This document shows positions 26,859 through 36,297 of a DNA stretch of 56,667 bases, one piece after another. The stretch covers positions 1 through 56,667 of the forward strand of contig NZ_JAAVJH010000016.1 in NCBI RefSeq assembly GCF_012035195.1. The letters run 5' to 3'. The notes under the pieces were generated by a model, which saw nothing but the letters and a program-made list of their open reading frames with translations, did no database searches and was not told the DNA's origin. The position numbers and the translations under genes were made by a program. Position 1 is the stretch's first letter. Each line of letters begins with the position of its first letter. Origin of the DNA: Sphingomonas corticis. Lineage in GTDB: Bacteria; Pseudomonadota; Alphaproteobacteria; Sphingomonadales; Sphingomonadaceae.

Positions 26859-27518
26859 ATGACCAACCTCCTTTACGTCGACCTCAAGGACAAGCAGCGG
26901 TCGTTGCGCGACGGCTTCCCGATGCCGCTCACGTTGCGCGTCCACCGCGCGCTGTCATGGCTCGGCCGCGCGGAGGACGAGCCGGCAGATGGCGACGTGC
27001 GCTTCATCCTGCTGTGGATCGGCTTCAACGCGGCCTATGCCGGCGATGTCACGCGCGAGGTGTCGGGCGAACGCGATGCCTTTCGCGGGTTCTTCGAGAC
27101 GCTGCTGGGGTTCGACGAGACCAAGCGCATCTACAACATGGTGTGGCAGCGATTCCCCCACGAGATCCGCATGCTGCTCGACAATCCCTATATCTTCTCG
27201 CCGTTCTGGGCGCACCACAACGGCGTGCCGGGCAATGACGACTGGCGCGAGCGGCTGGAGAAGAGCCGCACCCGCATCGGCTACGCGCTGCGCCAGCAGG
27301 ATACCGCGACGATCCTGTCGATCCTGTTCGACCGGCTCTACGTGCTGCGCAACCAACTGGTCCACGGCGGCGCGACGTGGAACAGCGACGTCAATCGCAA
27401 CCAGGTGCGCGACGGCGCCGCGGTGCTCGGCTGCCTGCTGCCGATCTTCATCGACCTGATGATGGACGCGCCCGGGCACGACTGGCCGATGCCGCATTAC
27501 CCGCCGGTGGGGATGTGA
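26859..27518 (+). CDS. Protein with a HEPN-type RX4H motif
   Basis: A 219-residue, largely helical soluble protein with no clear database name that I can assign. The stretch LFDRLYVLRNQLVHGG (about residues 157-171) places R164 and H169 in the RX4H spacing used by HEPN ribonucleases, including the common RNxxxH form. It is transcribed away from the WYL regulator and shares its control region. HEPN proteins often act as RNases in toxin-antitoxin and abortive-infection systems. Apea-like and other HEPN families also include non-catalytic members, so activity is uncertain. The ATG at 26859 was chosen because earlier in-frame codons run back into the promoter region. Confidence 0.65.
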   Translation: MTNLLYVDLKDKQRSLRDGFPMPLTLRVHRALSWLGRAEDEPADGDVRFILLWIGFNAAYAGDVTREVSGERDAFRGFFETLLGFDETKRIYNMVWQRFPHEIRMLLDNPYIFSPFWAHHNGVPGNDDWRERLEKSRTRIGYALRQQDTATILSILFDRLYVLRNQLVHGGATWNSDVNRNQVRDGAAVLGCLLPIFIDLMMDAPGHDWPMPHYPPVGM

Positions 27519-27551
27519 ACCGCGAATTTCCGGTGTGAGCGGCTGCACAGG

Positions 27552-27574
27552 GTGAACGGTAGGGAACCGTTCAC
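27552..27574. promoter_or_regulatory. Perfect inverted repeat, probable antitoxin operator
   Basis: GTGAACGGT and ACCGTTCAC are exact 9-bp arms separated by five bases, 58 bp before the antitoxin ATG. The position and symmetry fit autoregulation by the downstream helix-turn-helix antitoxin. It could also act as a hairpin ending the upstream gene, though no T-run follows directly. Confidence 0.6.
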
Positions 27575-27631
27575 TCGTTGCGTTTATTTCGGATATCAGC
27601 TAAAACTGAACCGCACCCGGAGGACGCCCCC

Positions 27632-28090
27632 ATGACCCTGCCCGCGAGCGCCAAGCCGTTCGGCGACCGGATGCCCACGCCCGATGACCGTCGTGTGGCC
27701 AATCAGCTGCGCAGCCTGGTTGCGCAGCACGCCGTCGGCGACGCGACCCTCAAGGTGATTGATCCGGGCGTGGCGAAGCCGGTCGAAATCACGCTGACGC
27801 CCGGGATGTCGGACCTGTTGCTCGAACTCCTGCGTCACATCGGCAGCGGTCACGCGGTGACGCTTGTGCCCATTCATGAGGAATTGACGACGCAGCAGGC
27901 CGCCGACCTGCTCAATGTCTCGCGTCCCTATCTGATCGGGCTGCTGGAGAAGGGCGAACTGAGCTTCACGCTGACCGGCCGGCACCGCCGCATCAAGGCG
28001 CGTGAGGTCTTCGCCTATAAGGCTGCGCGCGACGCGAAGCGGGCGAAGGCACTGGATCAGCTGATCGCGGATGATGCCGATTTCCTGTAG
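27632..28090 (+). CDS. Helix-turn-helix (excisionase-type) antitoxin
   Basis: A 152-residue protein. The C-terminal half has a MerR/excisionase-like DNA-binding domain: LTTQQAADLLNVSRPYLIGLLEKGEL followed by the wing GRHRRIKAREVFAYK. The N-terminal half is likely to contact the partner. A good ribosome site (GGAGGA) precedes the ATG. The stop codon abuts the start of the PIN gene with no gap. Excisionase-like proteins paired with a PIN protein form a recognised toxin-antitoxin arrangement, and the 23-bp inverted repeat upstream is a probable operator. Confidence 0.83.
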   Translation: MTLPASAKPFGDRMPTPDDRRVANQLRSLVAQHAVGDATLKVIDPGVAKPVEITLTPGMSDLLLELLRHIGSGHAVTLVPIHEELTTQQAADLLNVSRPYLIGLLEKGELSFTLTGRHRRIKAREVFAYKAARDAKRAKALDQLIADDADFL

Positions 28091-28681
28091 ATGTTCGCCA
28101 ATCGCTACACCGCGCTGATCGATGCCTGCTCGCTGGTCGACAGCCTGCGACGTGACCTGCTGCTGACGCTTGCAGAGGCGGAGTTTTTCCGTGTCCGCTG
28201 GTCGGCGGAAATCCTTGGCGAAACAGAACGCGCGATTGTGCGGCTTGCCGAGGATCGCGGCATGACCGACGCGGCCGATCGTGGCACACGGGCGCGTGCC
28301 GTAATGGAGGACGCTTTTCCCGATGCCCTCGTCACCAGCTTTGACCACCTGCGTTCGAACGCATCCGGCCTGCCAGACGAGGGCGACCATCACGTGCTCG
28401 CCGCGGCATTGAAGACGCAGGCACAGACGATCGTCACCGAAAACCTTCGCCATTTTCCGGCGGCGGTGCTTGATCCTCTGGGTCTCGAAGCGCGAAGCGC
28501 GGACGACTTCATCGCCGACACGATCGCGCTCGACCTGGGCCGCGCGGTGCCTGCGATCAGCGGGATGCGCCAGCGGCTTCGCCGGCCGCCGCTCACCGCG
28601 GAGGTGTTCCTCCGCAACATGGAAGCGCGCGGACTATCGGCTACCGTGGAGACGCTCGCGCCGCACGTGCGGTCGCTTTAG
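28091..28681 (+). CDS. PIN-domain toxin
   Basis: A 196-residue protein with the PIN-fold acidic residues: D11 in TALIDACSLV, E40 and E44 in the next helix, D96/D99 in GLPDEGDHHVLAAAL, and N118 in VTENLRHFP at the fourth position. It starts immediately after the antitoxin stop. The C-terminal 60 residues extend beyond a minimal PIN domain. It converges with mcrC and overlaps that gene's end by 4 nt. It is likely an RNase inhibited by the preceding helix-turn-helix protein. Confidence 0.83.
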   Translation: MFANRYTALIDACSLVDSLRRDLLLTLAEAEFFRVRWSAEILGETERAIVRLAEDRGMTDAADRGTRARAVMEDAFPDALVTSFDHLRSNASGLPDEGDHHVLAAALKTQAQTIVTENLRHFPAAVLDPLGLEARSADDFIADTIALDLGRAVPAISGMRQRLRRPPLTAEVFLRNMEARGLSATVETLAPHVRSL

Positions 28682-29952
28682 GCGTTTATCAACCCCGCCA
28701 CCGCTGACAAATCCGCTCGCGCCGCCGCACGGCTCGTCACATTAACGCTCGCGATCGTCAGCCGCACCGGCCCGCCCGCCTCCGCAACACGGTGATGCGC
28801 CGGCAGCGGCCCCGTCAGCCCCGCATGGTGCGGATAGAGCAGCACCAGCCGATCGCAGCTGTAGAGCTGGGAATAGGCCATCATCTGGTAGAGATCGGCC
28901 TGGCTCACCCCCATCTTGCGGTCGATGGCCGCGTCGGCGAGCTTCTTCCACTTGGTGTCGATCACCAGTCGCGTCGCGCCGCCGGCGACCAGCTGCAGGT
29001 CGGGATAGGTTGCGAACAGCGCGCTTTCGCCGCTCTCCGGGTGCAGGCACGATCGTGCGCCCCCCTGCCCCACCAGCCGCAGCCCCGCCGCGCCCGCGAT
29101 CGGTGCCAGAAGCTTCTCGACATATCGTTCGAACAGCGCGTTCATGTCGAACAGTAGGGCAAAGCCGTCCGCCGCGCCGCTCGCGCTGTTCTGGAAGCGA
29201 TCGCCCAGGATAAGCTTGGCGAGCCGCAGCAGACCCTGCCAGCGCGCATTGGTGCGGTCGGGCACGATCCGGTCCCAACGCAGCAGCGCCGCGGGCACGT
29301 CCGCGACGTCGGCATAGACCAGCGCCAGCTCGGCCAAGGCGCGTAGGTTGGCGTGCGCGCGCGCCAGCCTACGCAGCCGCACGATCGCGGCCTTCATCAC
29401 CTGATTGAGTGCGATGTCGTCGGAAAACTCGTCGTAACGACACGCCAGCCGGTTGGGCGTGGCGGCAAGCGTCGTGAACTGGCGCGCCAAATCGAGCCGG
29501 CCGCGCAGCGCGGGCAGATCATCCTCGTGCGCCACATACGCCCGCGGCACCCCGCGCCGCACTGCCTCCCCCGCCTCCCGCGCGAAGCGGCCGATCAGCA
29601 CCTCGAGCAACGTGTGCCGCTGCGTGTCGAGCGTGGTGGCCGCATCGTCGGCGATCGGCAGGTCGTGCGCGACGCCGAGCATGCGGACGAGCTGGTGGCG
29701 CAGCGCGGGCGCGTCGCCGGGTGCGTCGCGATCGACTTTGGGCAGGATCTCGCACGACGCATTCCCCGCTGCTATCATGCCGACCAGGTTCTGCGCCGTC
29801 AGCGCCTCGCGCCCGAAATCGAACGCCGTGCCGCCGACGCGCTTCGCTGCCGCGGCCGAGGCGCGCACTAGCCGCTCCGCCTCGCCGACCGGCACGGCAT
29901 CGGCCGCGTCGAAGCGCCGTCGTTCCCATTCGAACAGCTGGTGGTGCGCCAC
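28678..29952 (-). CDS. mcrC: McrC-like nuclease subunit
   Basis: A 424-residue protein. The N-terminal part starts with HHQLFEWERRRF and contains the McrC core FDFGREALTAQNLVGMI. The C-terminal nuclease has the PD-(D/E)XK signature: YPDLQLV, then LVIDTKWKKL (about residue 330), then an SQADLYQMMAYSQLY helix. It starts with GTG seven bases after the mcrB stop. McrC binds the McrB hexamer and supplies DNA cleavage in this GTP-driven, modification-dependent restriction system. All expected catalytic residues are present. Confidence 0.9.
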   Translation of the reverse strand: MAHHQLFEWERRRFDAADAVPVGEAERLVRASAAAAKRVGGTAFDFGREALTAQNLVGMIAAGNASCEILPKVDRDAPGDAPALRHQLVRMLGVAHDLPIADDAATTLDTQRHTLLEVLIGRFAREAGEAVRRGVPRAYVAHEDDLPALRGRLDLARQFTTLAATPNRLACRYDEFSDDIALNQVMKAAIVRLRRLARAHANLRALAELALVYADVADVPAALLRWDRIVPDRTNARWQGLLRLAKLILGDRFQNSASGAADGFALLFDMNALFERYVEKLLAPIAGAAGLRLVGQGGARSCLHPESGESALFATYPDLQLVAGGATRLVIDTKWKKLADAAIDRKMGVSQADLYQMMAYSQLYSCDRLVLLYPHHAGLTGPLPAHHRVAEAGGPVRLTIASVNVTSRAAARADLSAVAGLINA

Positions 29953-29959
29953 GCGGGGG

Positions 29960-32833
29960 TCAGCCCGCGATCAGGCGTGTGTAGGCATCAGGCGCGAACG
30001 TGTCGCGCACCGACCAGCGCACGCGCGGTTCCTCATCCTTCATCCCGGGCGGCGGCTTCAGCGTGGTCGCGTGCAGGAACGGATTGTCCTCGCGCCCGCC
30101 CAGCACGTCGGCGGTGCGCCCCCAATCTTCGAAAAAATATTCGGCGATCAGCGGGATAATCTTGTCGCGCATCGTGGTGTCGAGCTTCGCCCTCGTGGTG
30201 CGCCCGAGCAGCCAGCCGTGACCGATCTGATGCTCACGATCGAGCAGATACTCGATCCGGTCGTTGATCGCCCGCAGCACCTGCGCCAGCGTCACCCCCG
30301 CGCCCGCGACCTCCGCGTCCATGCCCTCAACGGTGTAATCGGGCATCATTTCCCTGAAGGTGAACCGCCGCCGTAAGGCCTTGTCGATGAGCGCGATCGA
30401 TCGGTCGGCGGTGTTCATCGTGCCGACGATGTGGAGGTTCGCGGGCACGCCGAAGTCTCTGATGTTCGAGTAGGGCAGCGCCACACGCAGCTCATTGGCC
30501 GCACCGATCCGCTTGTCCGCTTCCAGCAACGTGATGAGCTCGCCAAACACCCTCGAGATGTTCGCGCGGTTGATCTCGTCGATGACGAGGACGAAGGGCT
30601 CGGGCGCACCGCTGCCTGCCTCCTGCTGGCTATTGGCGTAGCGTTCGAGCGCGGGGATGTTGAGAGCAGCGTTGGTCAGTTCGTAAGTCGTGCGCATGCT
30701 GAAATTGCGCGAGTAGATTTCCTCGACCGGAACACCATCCGGATCGTTCCACAACCAAGTGACATCGCGCTGATGCCCATAGTCACCGCCTTCGCGCGGG
30801 GCGAAACGGTAATCCCCGGTGATGACACCGATCGCCCGGAACAGCCTTGTTCCCTTGGATACGACGACCCAGTCGCCCTTCTTCATCCAGTTACGAAAGA
30901 TGTGCGGCATCTGCACAACTGCGCTGTTTGCGTTCAGCGCGGCTTCTGGATCAGCATGCTGGCAAGCCGCCATGATCTCATCGCGGTTGTCGAACCTGGA
31001 GTCTGACCAATCGATGTCGTTGAAGCCGAGCACGATATAGCCGTCGCGAATCGCATCCTCGAACAGATAGGCGTCATCCGGGTTCGCGGCTTCCCCCAGC
31101 GACATTTTGAAGACCCCGCGACCGTCCAGGCTGATCCGGTCCACGCCAGCACCGGTGCTCAGCTCCGCCCGCCGTGCGATCTTGCGGAAGATGCCCGGCG
31201 TCGGCGCGAGGCGGAAGCCTGCGGCGAGCGGCTGTCCGTCCTCATCGACCGACGACGGCCTCAATCCTTCGACAAACTCCTCATACGCCATCGACTGGTG
31301 GAAGGTAACGAACTCGATCCGCTCTGCGTCGGACAACCGCTTGTAGGCGGCCATCAGCTCGGTGCGATCAGCCGGCACGTCCTCGCCGCACAACCGCACG
31401 GCGTGCGCCGCGGTGGCATAGGTCTTGCCGGTGCCGGGTGGGCCGTAGAGGATGAGGTTGGTGGGGTCGGGCGTGACAGCGGGCGACATCGACCACTCTT
31501 CCTTGTTTGACCAGCCGCTCTTCGCCGGAATACCGAGAGCCGCAGCCATATCGGGTCGCAAATCATAACCGACAAATTTTCGGCCGGGATACGTGATAAG
31601 GTTCTGCCAACTGTCACCGTCGCGCCTGATCCGCACGGCAAGCCCATCGATCAACAAGGCGCGGCAGACTTCTGTCTCGTCGCTTGTATGGATCATCTCC
31701 TCGGTTCTGTTGGAGGTAGCCGATCGAGGCTTTATCTCGAACTTGGGCGGATCACCCTGCAACCATGGCCGATAGTGCACACCAGCCGCGTCGTATAACA
31801 CCAGCAGCTCATCCATCTCCTCCTCGACCTTCCACTTCTCGTCCAGCGCCACCCAGGCGAAACCCTGCACGTCGATCAGGTCGCGCGGGTGCCAGTGCCA
31901 TTCGTCGCGCATCACCGCCTCGATCCGCCACAGCAGGTCTAGCCAGCGTTCCACCTGATCGCGTTGCAGCACCGAGCCGGTGAAGATCGCATCGCCCGTC
32001 AGCAGCTTGCCGAGCGCCTGCGCCTTGGAAATCTTGAATGGCACCGCCTGAGAGGGCCGCGCCATGCCGGCGACTGAGAAGGCGACGCTCACGATCTCGC
32101 CCATGGTCAGCGTCGTCGCACCCTGGGTCCGCAGCTGCGCGAACGTATCCGCTGCCGCCATGATCGCGTCGATCGTCGAGCCTGTATCACGCGCGAGCCG
32201 GCCGATTGCAGTGTAGAACGCCGGCGCGAGCGCGGGAAACTTGCGCGCGAAATCGTCGTCCGTCTGCCAGCGCAGCAGCGGACCTTCGTTGGGGATCAGT
32301 GCGCGAAAGATACGCCGTCCAGCTGCTTCGTCGCCATTATCCGAGGCGGCGATCGCCTGCACCTGGGCGATCATCGCGTCCTTGTAGGTCCGCTCGACAC
32401 GCTCATACTCGTTGTCGGTTCGATCGAACCGCTCGAATTCGGGCACACGATCAAGGAAAACCGCGCGCAACTGCTCGAGCTCTGGCCAACCTGACCCCGC
32501 GCTCCCCTCCGCTTCGCGGTATTGTCCGTATTGCCGCAGCACGGCGTAGATGTTGCGCAACTGCCCCGCTGGATCGGGCGCCTGCGGCACCAGCGATACG
32601 GGAGGGCGCGGCGCGTCAGGCGCGAACAGTGCTTTCACGGCGGCGGTCAGGTTCGCGTAGCGACCGCCGTCGATCACCGCATCCAGATCGTTGCTATCGA
32701 AGCCCAGCGCCACCAGCGACCGCTCGAGCCGAGCAAGGCGCCGCAATCGACCGTAGATCGCCTTCTCTGTCAGTGGTTCACCACCGGGGCGCCGCCGCGC
32801 CTCCAACCACGCCCGGAACTCCGCTTCCTTCAC
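29960..32833 (-). CDS. mcrB: McrB-like AAA+ GTPase with an apparent EVE-type insertion
   Basis: A 957-residue protein with GTG start overlapping the upstream stop by 4 nt. The N-terminal about 450 residues are unlike E. coli McrB and probably recognise the target. The AAA+ domain has Walker A LILYGPPGTGKT (about 466), FHQSMAYEEFVEGLRP, Walker B FVLVIDEINRANISRVFGE (about 750) and the McrB signature GTMNTADRSIALIDKALRRRF. Between Walker A and B lies an insertion of about 130 residues with KKGDWVVVSKGTRLFRAIGVI, resembling an EVE domain that binds modified bases. It works with McrC to cut modified DNA. The EVE call is by eye. Confidence 0.87.
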   Translation of the reverse strand: MKEAEFRAWLEARRRPGGEPLTEKAIYGRLRRLARLERSLVALGFDSNDLDAVIDGGRYANLTAAVKALFAPDAPRPPVSLVPQAPDPAGQLRNIYAVLRQYGQYREAEGSAGSGWPELEQLRAVFLDRVPEFERFDRTDNEYERVERTYKDAMIAQVQAIAASDNGDEAAGRRIFRALIPNEGPLLRWQTDDDFARKFPALAPAFYTAIGRLARDTGSTIDAIMAAADTFAQLRTQGATTLTMGEIVSVAFSVAGMARPSQAVPFKISKAQALGKLLTGDAIFTGSVLQRDQVERWLDLLWRIEAVMRDEWHWHPRDLIDVQGFAWVALDEKWKVEEEMDELLVLYDAAGVHYRPWLQGDPPKFEIKPRSATSNRTEEMIHTSDETEVCRALLIDGLAVRIRRDGDSWQNLITYPGRKFVGYDLRPDMAAALGIPAKSGWSNKEEWSMSPAVTPDPTNLILYGPPGTGKTYATAAHAVRLCGEDVPADRTELMAAYKRLSDAERIEFVTFHQSMAYEEFVEGLRPSSVDEDGQPLAAGFRLAPTPGIFRKIARRAELSTGAGVDRISLDGRGVFKMSLGEAANPDDAYLFEDAIRDGYIVLGFNDIDWSDSRFDNRDEIMAACQHADPEAALNANSAVVQMPHIFRNWMKKGDWVVVSKGTRLFRAIGVITGDYRFAPREGGDYGHQRDVTWLWNDPDGVPVEEIYSRNFSMRTTYELTNAALNIPALERYANSQQEAGSGAPEPFVLVIDEINRANISRVFGELITLLEADKRIGAANELRVALPYSNIRDFGVPANLHIVGTMNTADRSIALIDKALRRRFTFREMMPDYTVEGMDAEVAGAGVTLAQVLRAINDRIEYLLDREHQIGHGWLLGRTTRAKLDTTMRDKIIPLIAEYFFEDWGRTADVLGGREDNPFLHATTLKPPPGMKDEEPRVRWSVRDTFAPDAYTRLIAG

Positions 32834-35800
32834 ATCCCCTCCCCCGCCTCGGCACGCAACCACGCCAGCGTATTCACCAGCCGCAGGTGCTCAACCGATT
32901 TCGCGTCCAGTTCGAGCAGCTTCGGGTTGGCCAGCACGATCGCGAGCGTCCGCGCGCGGCTGATCGCCACATTGAGGCGGTTCTTGGAATAGAAGAAATC
33001 GACGTGGCGCGGCAGGTCGTCCGGCGTCGAGGTCGCGAGGCTGACGATCACCACCTCGGCTTCCTGCCCCTGGAACTTGTCCACCGTGCCGACGCGCGCG
33101 CCGTCGGGCAGCGCGGCCTTCAGCGCGTTCACCTGCAAATTGTAGGGCGCGACGACGAGGATGTTGGGGAGGCCGATCACGCCCTCCTGCCCCTGCCGGT
33201 CGATATAGCGCTGCCCGATCAGGCTGCCGACCAGCTCGGCGGTGAGCGCAGCCTCCTCCGGGCACATCTGCGCGCGGCCATCGTGGTGCATCGCCATCAT
33301 CCTGAGGCCATACGGGCGCAGCAGCGGGTGCGCGCCGGGCCCGAGCAGCAGCGTCTGCCGCGCGCAATCGGGGTGCGCCTGCAGCCGGCCGTCATAAACC
33401 GCCTCGCTGATGAAGCCTTCGATCGCGGGATGCATCCGCCAGCTGGTGTCCAGCAGGATGCCGCGGTCCGCCGCGATCGTCGCGGCTCCCTCCAGCAGAT
33501 AATCGAGCACCGACAACCCGCTCTCGCCCGGATGTGCGCCCTGGATCGGCTGGCCGAGCTGCATCTGGTCGCCGACCAGGATGATGTTGCGCGCCGCCGC
33601 GCCCATCGCGACGAGGTGCCCGAGCGAGACCTGCCCCGCCTCGTCCACGAACAGGTAATCGAACGTCTGGTCCAGCGCCTCGCGCGCGAACAGCCACGCG
33701 GTGCCGCCGACGAGCTGGTGCAGCCCGAGCTCGATGACACTGTTGTCGGCCACGTCCTCGATGATCGTGCCGTTGAGGCACGTCTCGGGATCATTCGCGG
33801 TCACCTTCTTCGCGCCATCGAAAGCGAAGCCCTGGTCGGTCGCCACTTCCTCCACCTTAGCGAGCAGGTTGTTGATCGCCTTGTGGCTGTTCGACGAGAC
33901 GCCGACGCGCTTGCCCGCCTTCAGCAGCGCGACGATCACGTGCGCGCTGGTGTGCGTCTTGCCGGTGCCGGGCGGCCCCTGGATGAACAGGGTGGAGCGG
34001 TCGAGCGCAAGCGCGGCGCGGGTCGTGGCCGCGATCAGCGTCTCGCCGTCCCGCACCAGCGCGCCGCCCGCCCAGCCAGTCATGCGCGGGGCGGCGCGCT
34101 CGATCAGGTCGGCAACCGCCTGATAGGCGTCGCCCTTCCCCGCCGCGAAGGTGGCCGCGACGCGCGCCACCGCAGCCCCCAGCGGTGTCGTATCAAGCGG
34201 CCAGCCGGGCATGATGCTGCCGTCCTCGGGGAACGCCTCCTCGCCCTTGAGCGTGCGCTTCACCTCGACCGAGCCGTGCGCGCGATCGAGCGCGACAATC
34301 GTGCCCAGCCGCATCCGCGTCGGCGCATGTAGCACGGTGACGCCCTCGCGCAGCTTCGTCTCCTGATCGGGAAAGCTGTAGCGCGCGATCCAGCTGCGCT
34401 TGTCGGCGCGCAGCCACTGCGTCCCGAACGGCTGGATCGCGCCGATGCACTCGACGTCGTCGATTAGCTCCTCCTCCTCGCGCTCGCATCGGTCGAACAC
34501 CGCCCATTGCGCCGGCTTGTCGGCGCGCGCGTGAAAGTCGATCAGATGCGCCACCAGCTCGCGCCCGCGCGGGGAGAGCCGTGTCGCGTTCGCGCGGACC
34601 GCCTGGCGCAGCGCCTCGCGCGCCGCCTCGGCCGCGTCGCGCTCCGCGCTTTTTTCCGGCGCAAGCTCCGCTTCCTTGACCCACCAGTCGATGTCGCCCG
34701 GCCGCAGCGTCAGCAGCCAGTCGCGCATCCCCTCGGTATTCTCGCAATCGACGCGGTTGTAGGCGAGGATGTCGTCCAGGATCGCCTGCTCGCCGGTCTC
34801 CTGCCAGCGGTGATATTCGACGATCGACTGGTCGCCGCTCACCACTGCCTCCGCGCGCTTCGCGGCGAAGAACACCTCCAGCGCCTTGAGGCTGAGCTTG
34901 GGCTCGCTCGTCCGGATGCCGGCGCGGGTGACGGCGTAGAGGTCGACCAGCTTCTCGCCCCGGAGCAGGTTGTCGACCGCCTCCTCGCGTGTCGCATAAT
35001 GCGTCGACAGCCGGCGCAGCACCGTCACCTCATAGGCGGCATAATGGTAGATGTTCGCGCCAGGGTTCGCCGCAAGGTGCGCGGTGAACCAGTCCACCAT
35101 CTCCTCGAACACTGCACGCTCGGCGGCACGATCGTGCGCCAGCGCGTGGTGGAACTGCGCGTTGCCGGCGTCATCGCGATAGTGGACGCCCCAGAGATAT
35201 TCGAGGCTCCCGTCCGGGGCGAGCGGATCGCCCTCCAGGTCGAAGAACAGGTCGGCCGGGTGCGGCCGCGGCAGGCGGGTGAAGCCCTTGCCCTCCACCA
35301 CCTCCAGCGTCTTGGCGCGCGGCTCCCCCGTCAAACGCCGCTCGACCTGCATCGCCGCCTGGTCGCGCAGCCGCTCGAACGTCGCCGGCGCCATCTTAGC
35401 GACGCGCGTCCCCGGCACAGTGGCGGCGAGTGCGGCGACGGTGTCGATCCCCGCCGCGCGCAGCTTCGCGCGCTGCGGCGCGCCGAGGCCGGCGACGAGG
35501 CTGAGGTGATCCGCCGCTTCCCACGCGCCCGCGCACACGTCGCGCCACGCGCACAGGGTGCAGGCGGCGCACGGCTCCGCCACCGACGTGGCGGCCTCAT
35601 CCGCGACGAACGACAGGTAACGCGCCTTGGCGGCATCGAGCGTGTGGCGGAACTCGACCGCGCGGAACGTCTCCTCGCGCCCGTCGCCCAGCACCACGTG
35701 CATCGCGTGGGGGCGCGTGCCCTGCACCTCCGCCACCATGTCGGAATAGAGCCCGAGCTGGAGGACGTGGCTGGGCTTGGCCGAGCGCGCGAGCTTGGTA

Positions 35801-36204
35801 TCGACCGCCTCGTAGCTCCACCCGCCGAGCGCGGACGGCGTCTCCACCCGCCGCAGGAAGTCCGCAAAACCGTGCCAGACGGGGTTTTGGGGCGCATCGA
35901 GCAGCGTCGCCTGGTAGATCACACTCGCGCCCGCGCGCATTGCATCCGCGGTCGCGGCGGCGCGGCCCTCCAGGCTGCCGGTCTCAGCGATCGTCACCAC
36001 GCCATCGAGCCGCTCGCGATACGCCGCCTCGTGCGCGTGGCCGGCGTCCTGCGTCAGCTTGACGCTCCCCTCGTCCACCGCCCGCCGCGCGCGCAGCGCC
36101 GCATCGTCCAGCGCCCGCGCATTGAGCACCACCGCGTGCGCGCAGCCAAGGAAGGCGTTCAGGTCGCCCGCGGAATGGAGGATCTGGTCACGGTAGCGTC
36201 GCAT
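32830..36204 (-). CDS. TM0106-type RecB-like nuclease fused to a superfamily 1 helicase
   Basis: A 1124-residue protein, first in the operon. The N-terminal RecB/Cas4-like nuclease has YEAVDTKLARS (about 133) and a cysteine cluster PCAACTLCAWRDVC (about 210-223) that may hold an iron-sulfur centre. Next is an RNase-H-like exonuclease region with LFFDLEGDPLAPDG (about 320). The C-terminal half is a Upf1/Dna2-like helicase: FIQGPPGTGKTHTSAHVI (about 743), LFVDEAGQVSLGHLV, GDQMQLGQP, and DKFQGQEAEVVIVSLATS with NRLNVAISRAR near the end. It combines unwinding with two possible nuclease sites. Its stop overlaps the mcrB start, so it may be an extra effector of that system. Confidence 0.87.
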   Translation of the reverse strand: MRRYRDQILHSAGDLNAFLGCAHAVVLNARALDDAALRARRAVDEGSVKLTQDAGHAHEAAYRERLDGVVTIAETGSLEGRAAATADAMRAGASVIYQATLLDAPQNPVWHGFADFLRRVETPSALGGWSYEAVDTKLARSAKPSHVLQLGLYSDMVAEVQGTRPHAMHVVLGDGREETFRAVEFRHTLDAAKARYLSFVADEAATSVAEPCAACTLCAWRDVCAGAWEAADHLSLVAGLGAPQRAKLRAAGIDTVAALAATVPGTRVAKMAPATFERLRDQAAMQVERRLTGEPRAKTLEVVEGKGFTRLPRPHPADLFFDLEGDPLAPDGSLEYLWGVHYRDDAGNAQFHHALAHDRAAERAVFEEMVDWFTAHLAANPGANIYHYAAYEVTVLRRLSTHYATREEAVDNLLRGEKLVDLYAVTRAGIRTSEPKLSLKALEVFFAAKRAEAVVSGDQSIVEYHRWQETGEQAILDDILAYNRVDCENTEGMRDWLLTLRPGDIDWWVKEAELAPEKSAERDAAEAAREALRQAVRANATRLSPRGRELVAHLIDFHARADKPAQWAVFDRCEREEEELIDDVECIGAIQPFGTQWLRADKRSWIARYSFPDQETKLREGVTVLHAPTRMRLGTIVALDRAHGSVEVKRTLKGEEAFPEDGSIMPGWPLDTTPLGAAVARVAATFAAGKGDAYQAVADLIERAAPRMTGWAGGALVRDGETLIAATTRAALALDRSTLFIQGPPGTGKTHTSAHVIVALLKAGKRVGVSSNSHKAINNLLAKVEEVATDQGFAFDGAKKVTANDPETCLNGTIIEDVADNSVIELGLHQLVGGTAWLFAREALDQTFDYLFVDEAGQVSLGHLVAMGAAARNIILVGDQMQLGQPIQGAHPGESGLSVLDYLLEGAATIAADRGILLDTSWRMHPAIEGFISEAVYDGRLQAHPDCARQTLLLGPGAHPLLRPYGLRMMAMHHDGRAQMCPEEAALTAELVGSLIGQRYIDRQGQEGVIGLPNILVVAPYNLQVNALKAALPDGARVGTVDKFQGQEAEVVIVSLATSTPDDLPRHVDFFYSKNRLNVAISRARTLAIVLANPKLLELDAKSVEHLRLVNTLAWLRAEAGEGM

Positions 36205-36297
36205 GGCGGCCTTGTGCGGGTAAGATGCGACACAATCGGACGTGTGCCGCCAAGACCTTCATCCTGCACGATTATCGCTGGCGCGCCAGCGCGGACG

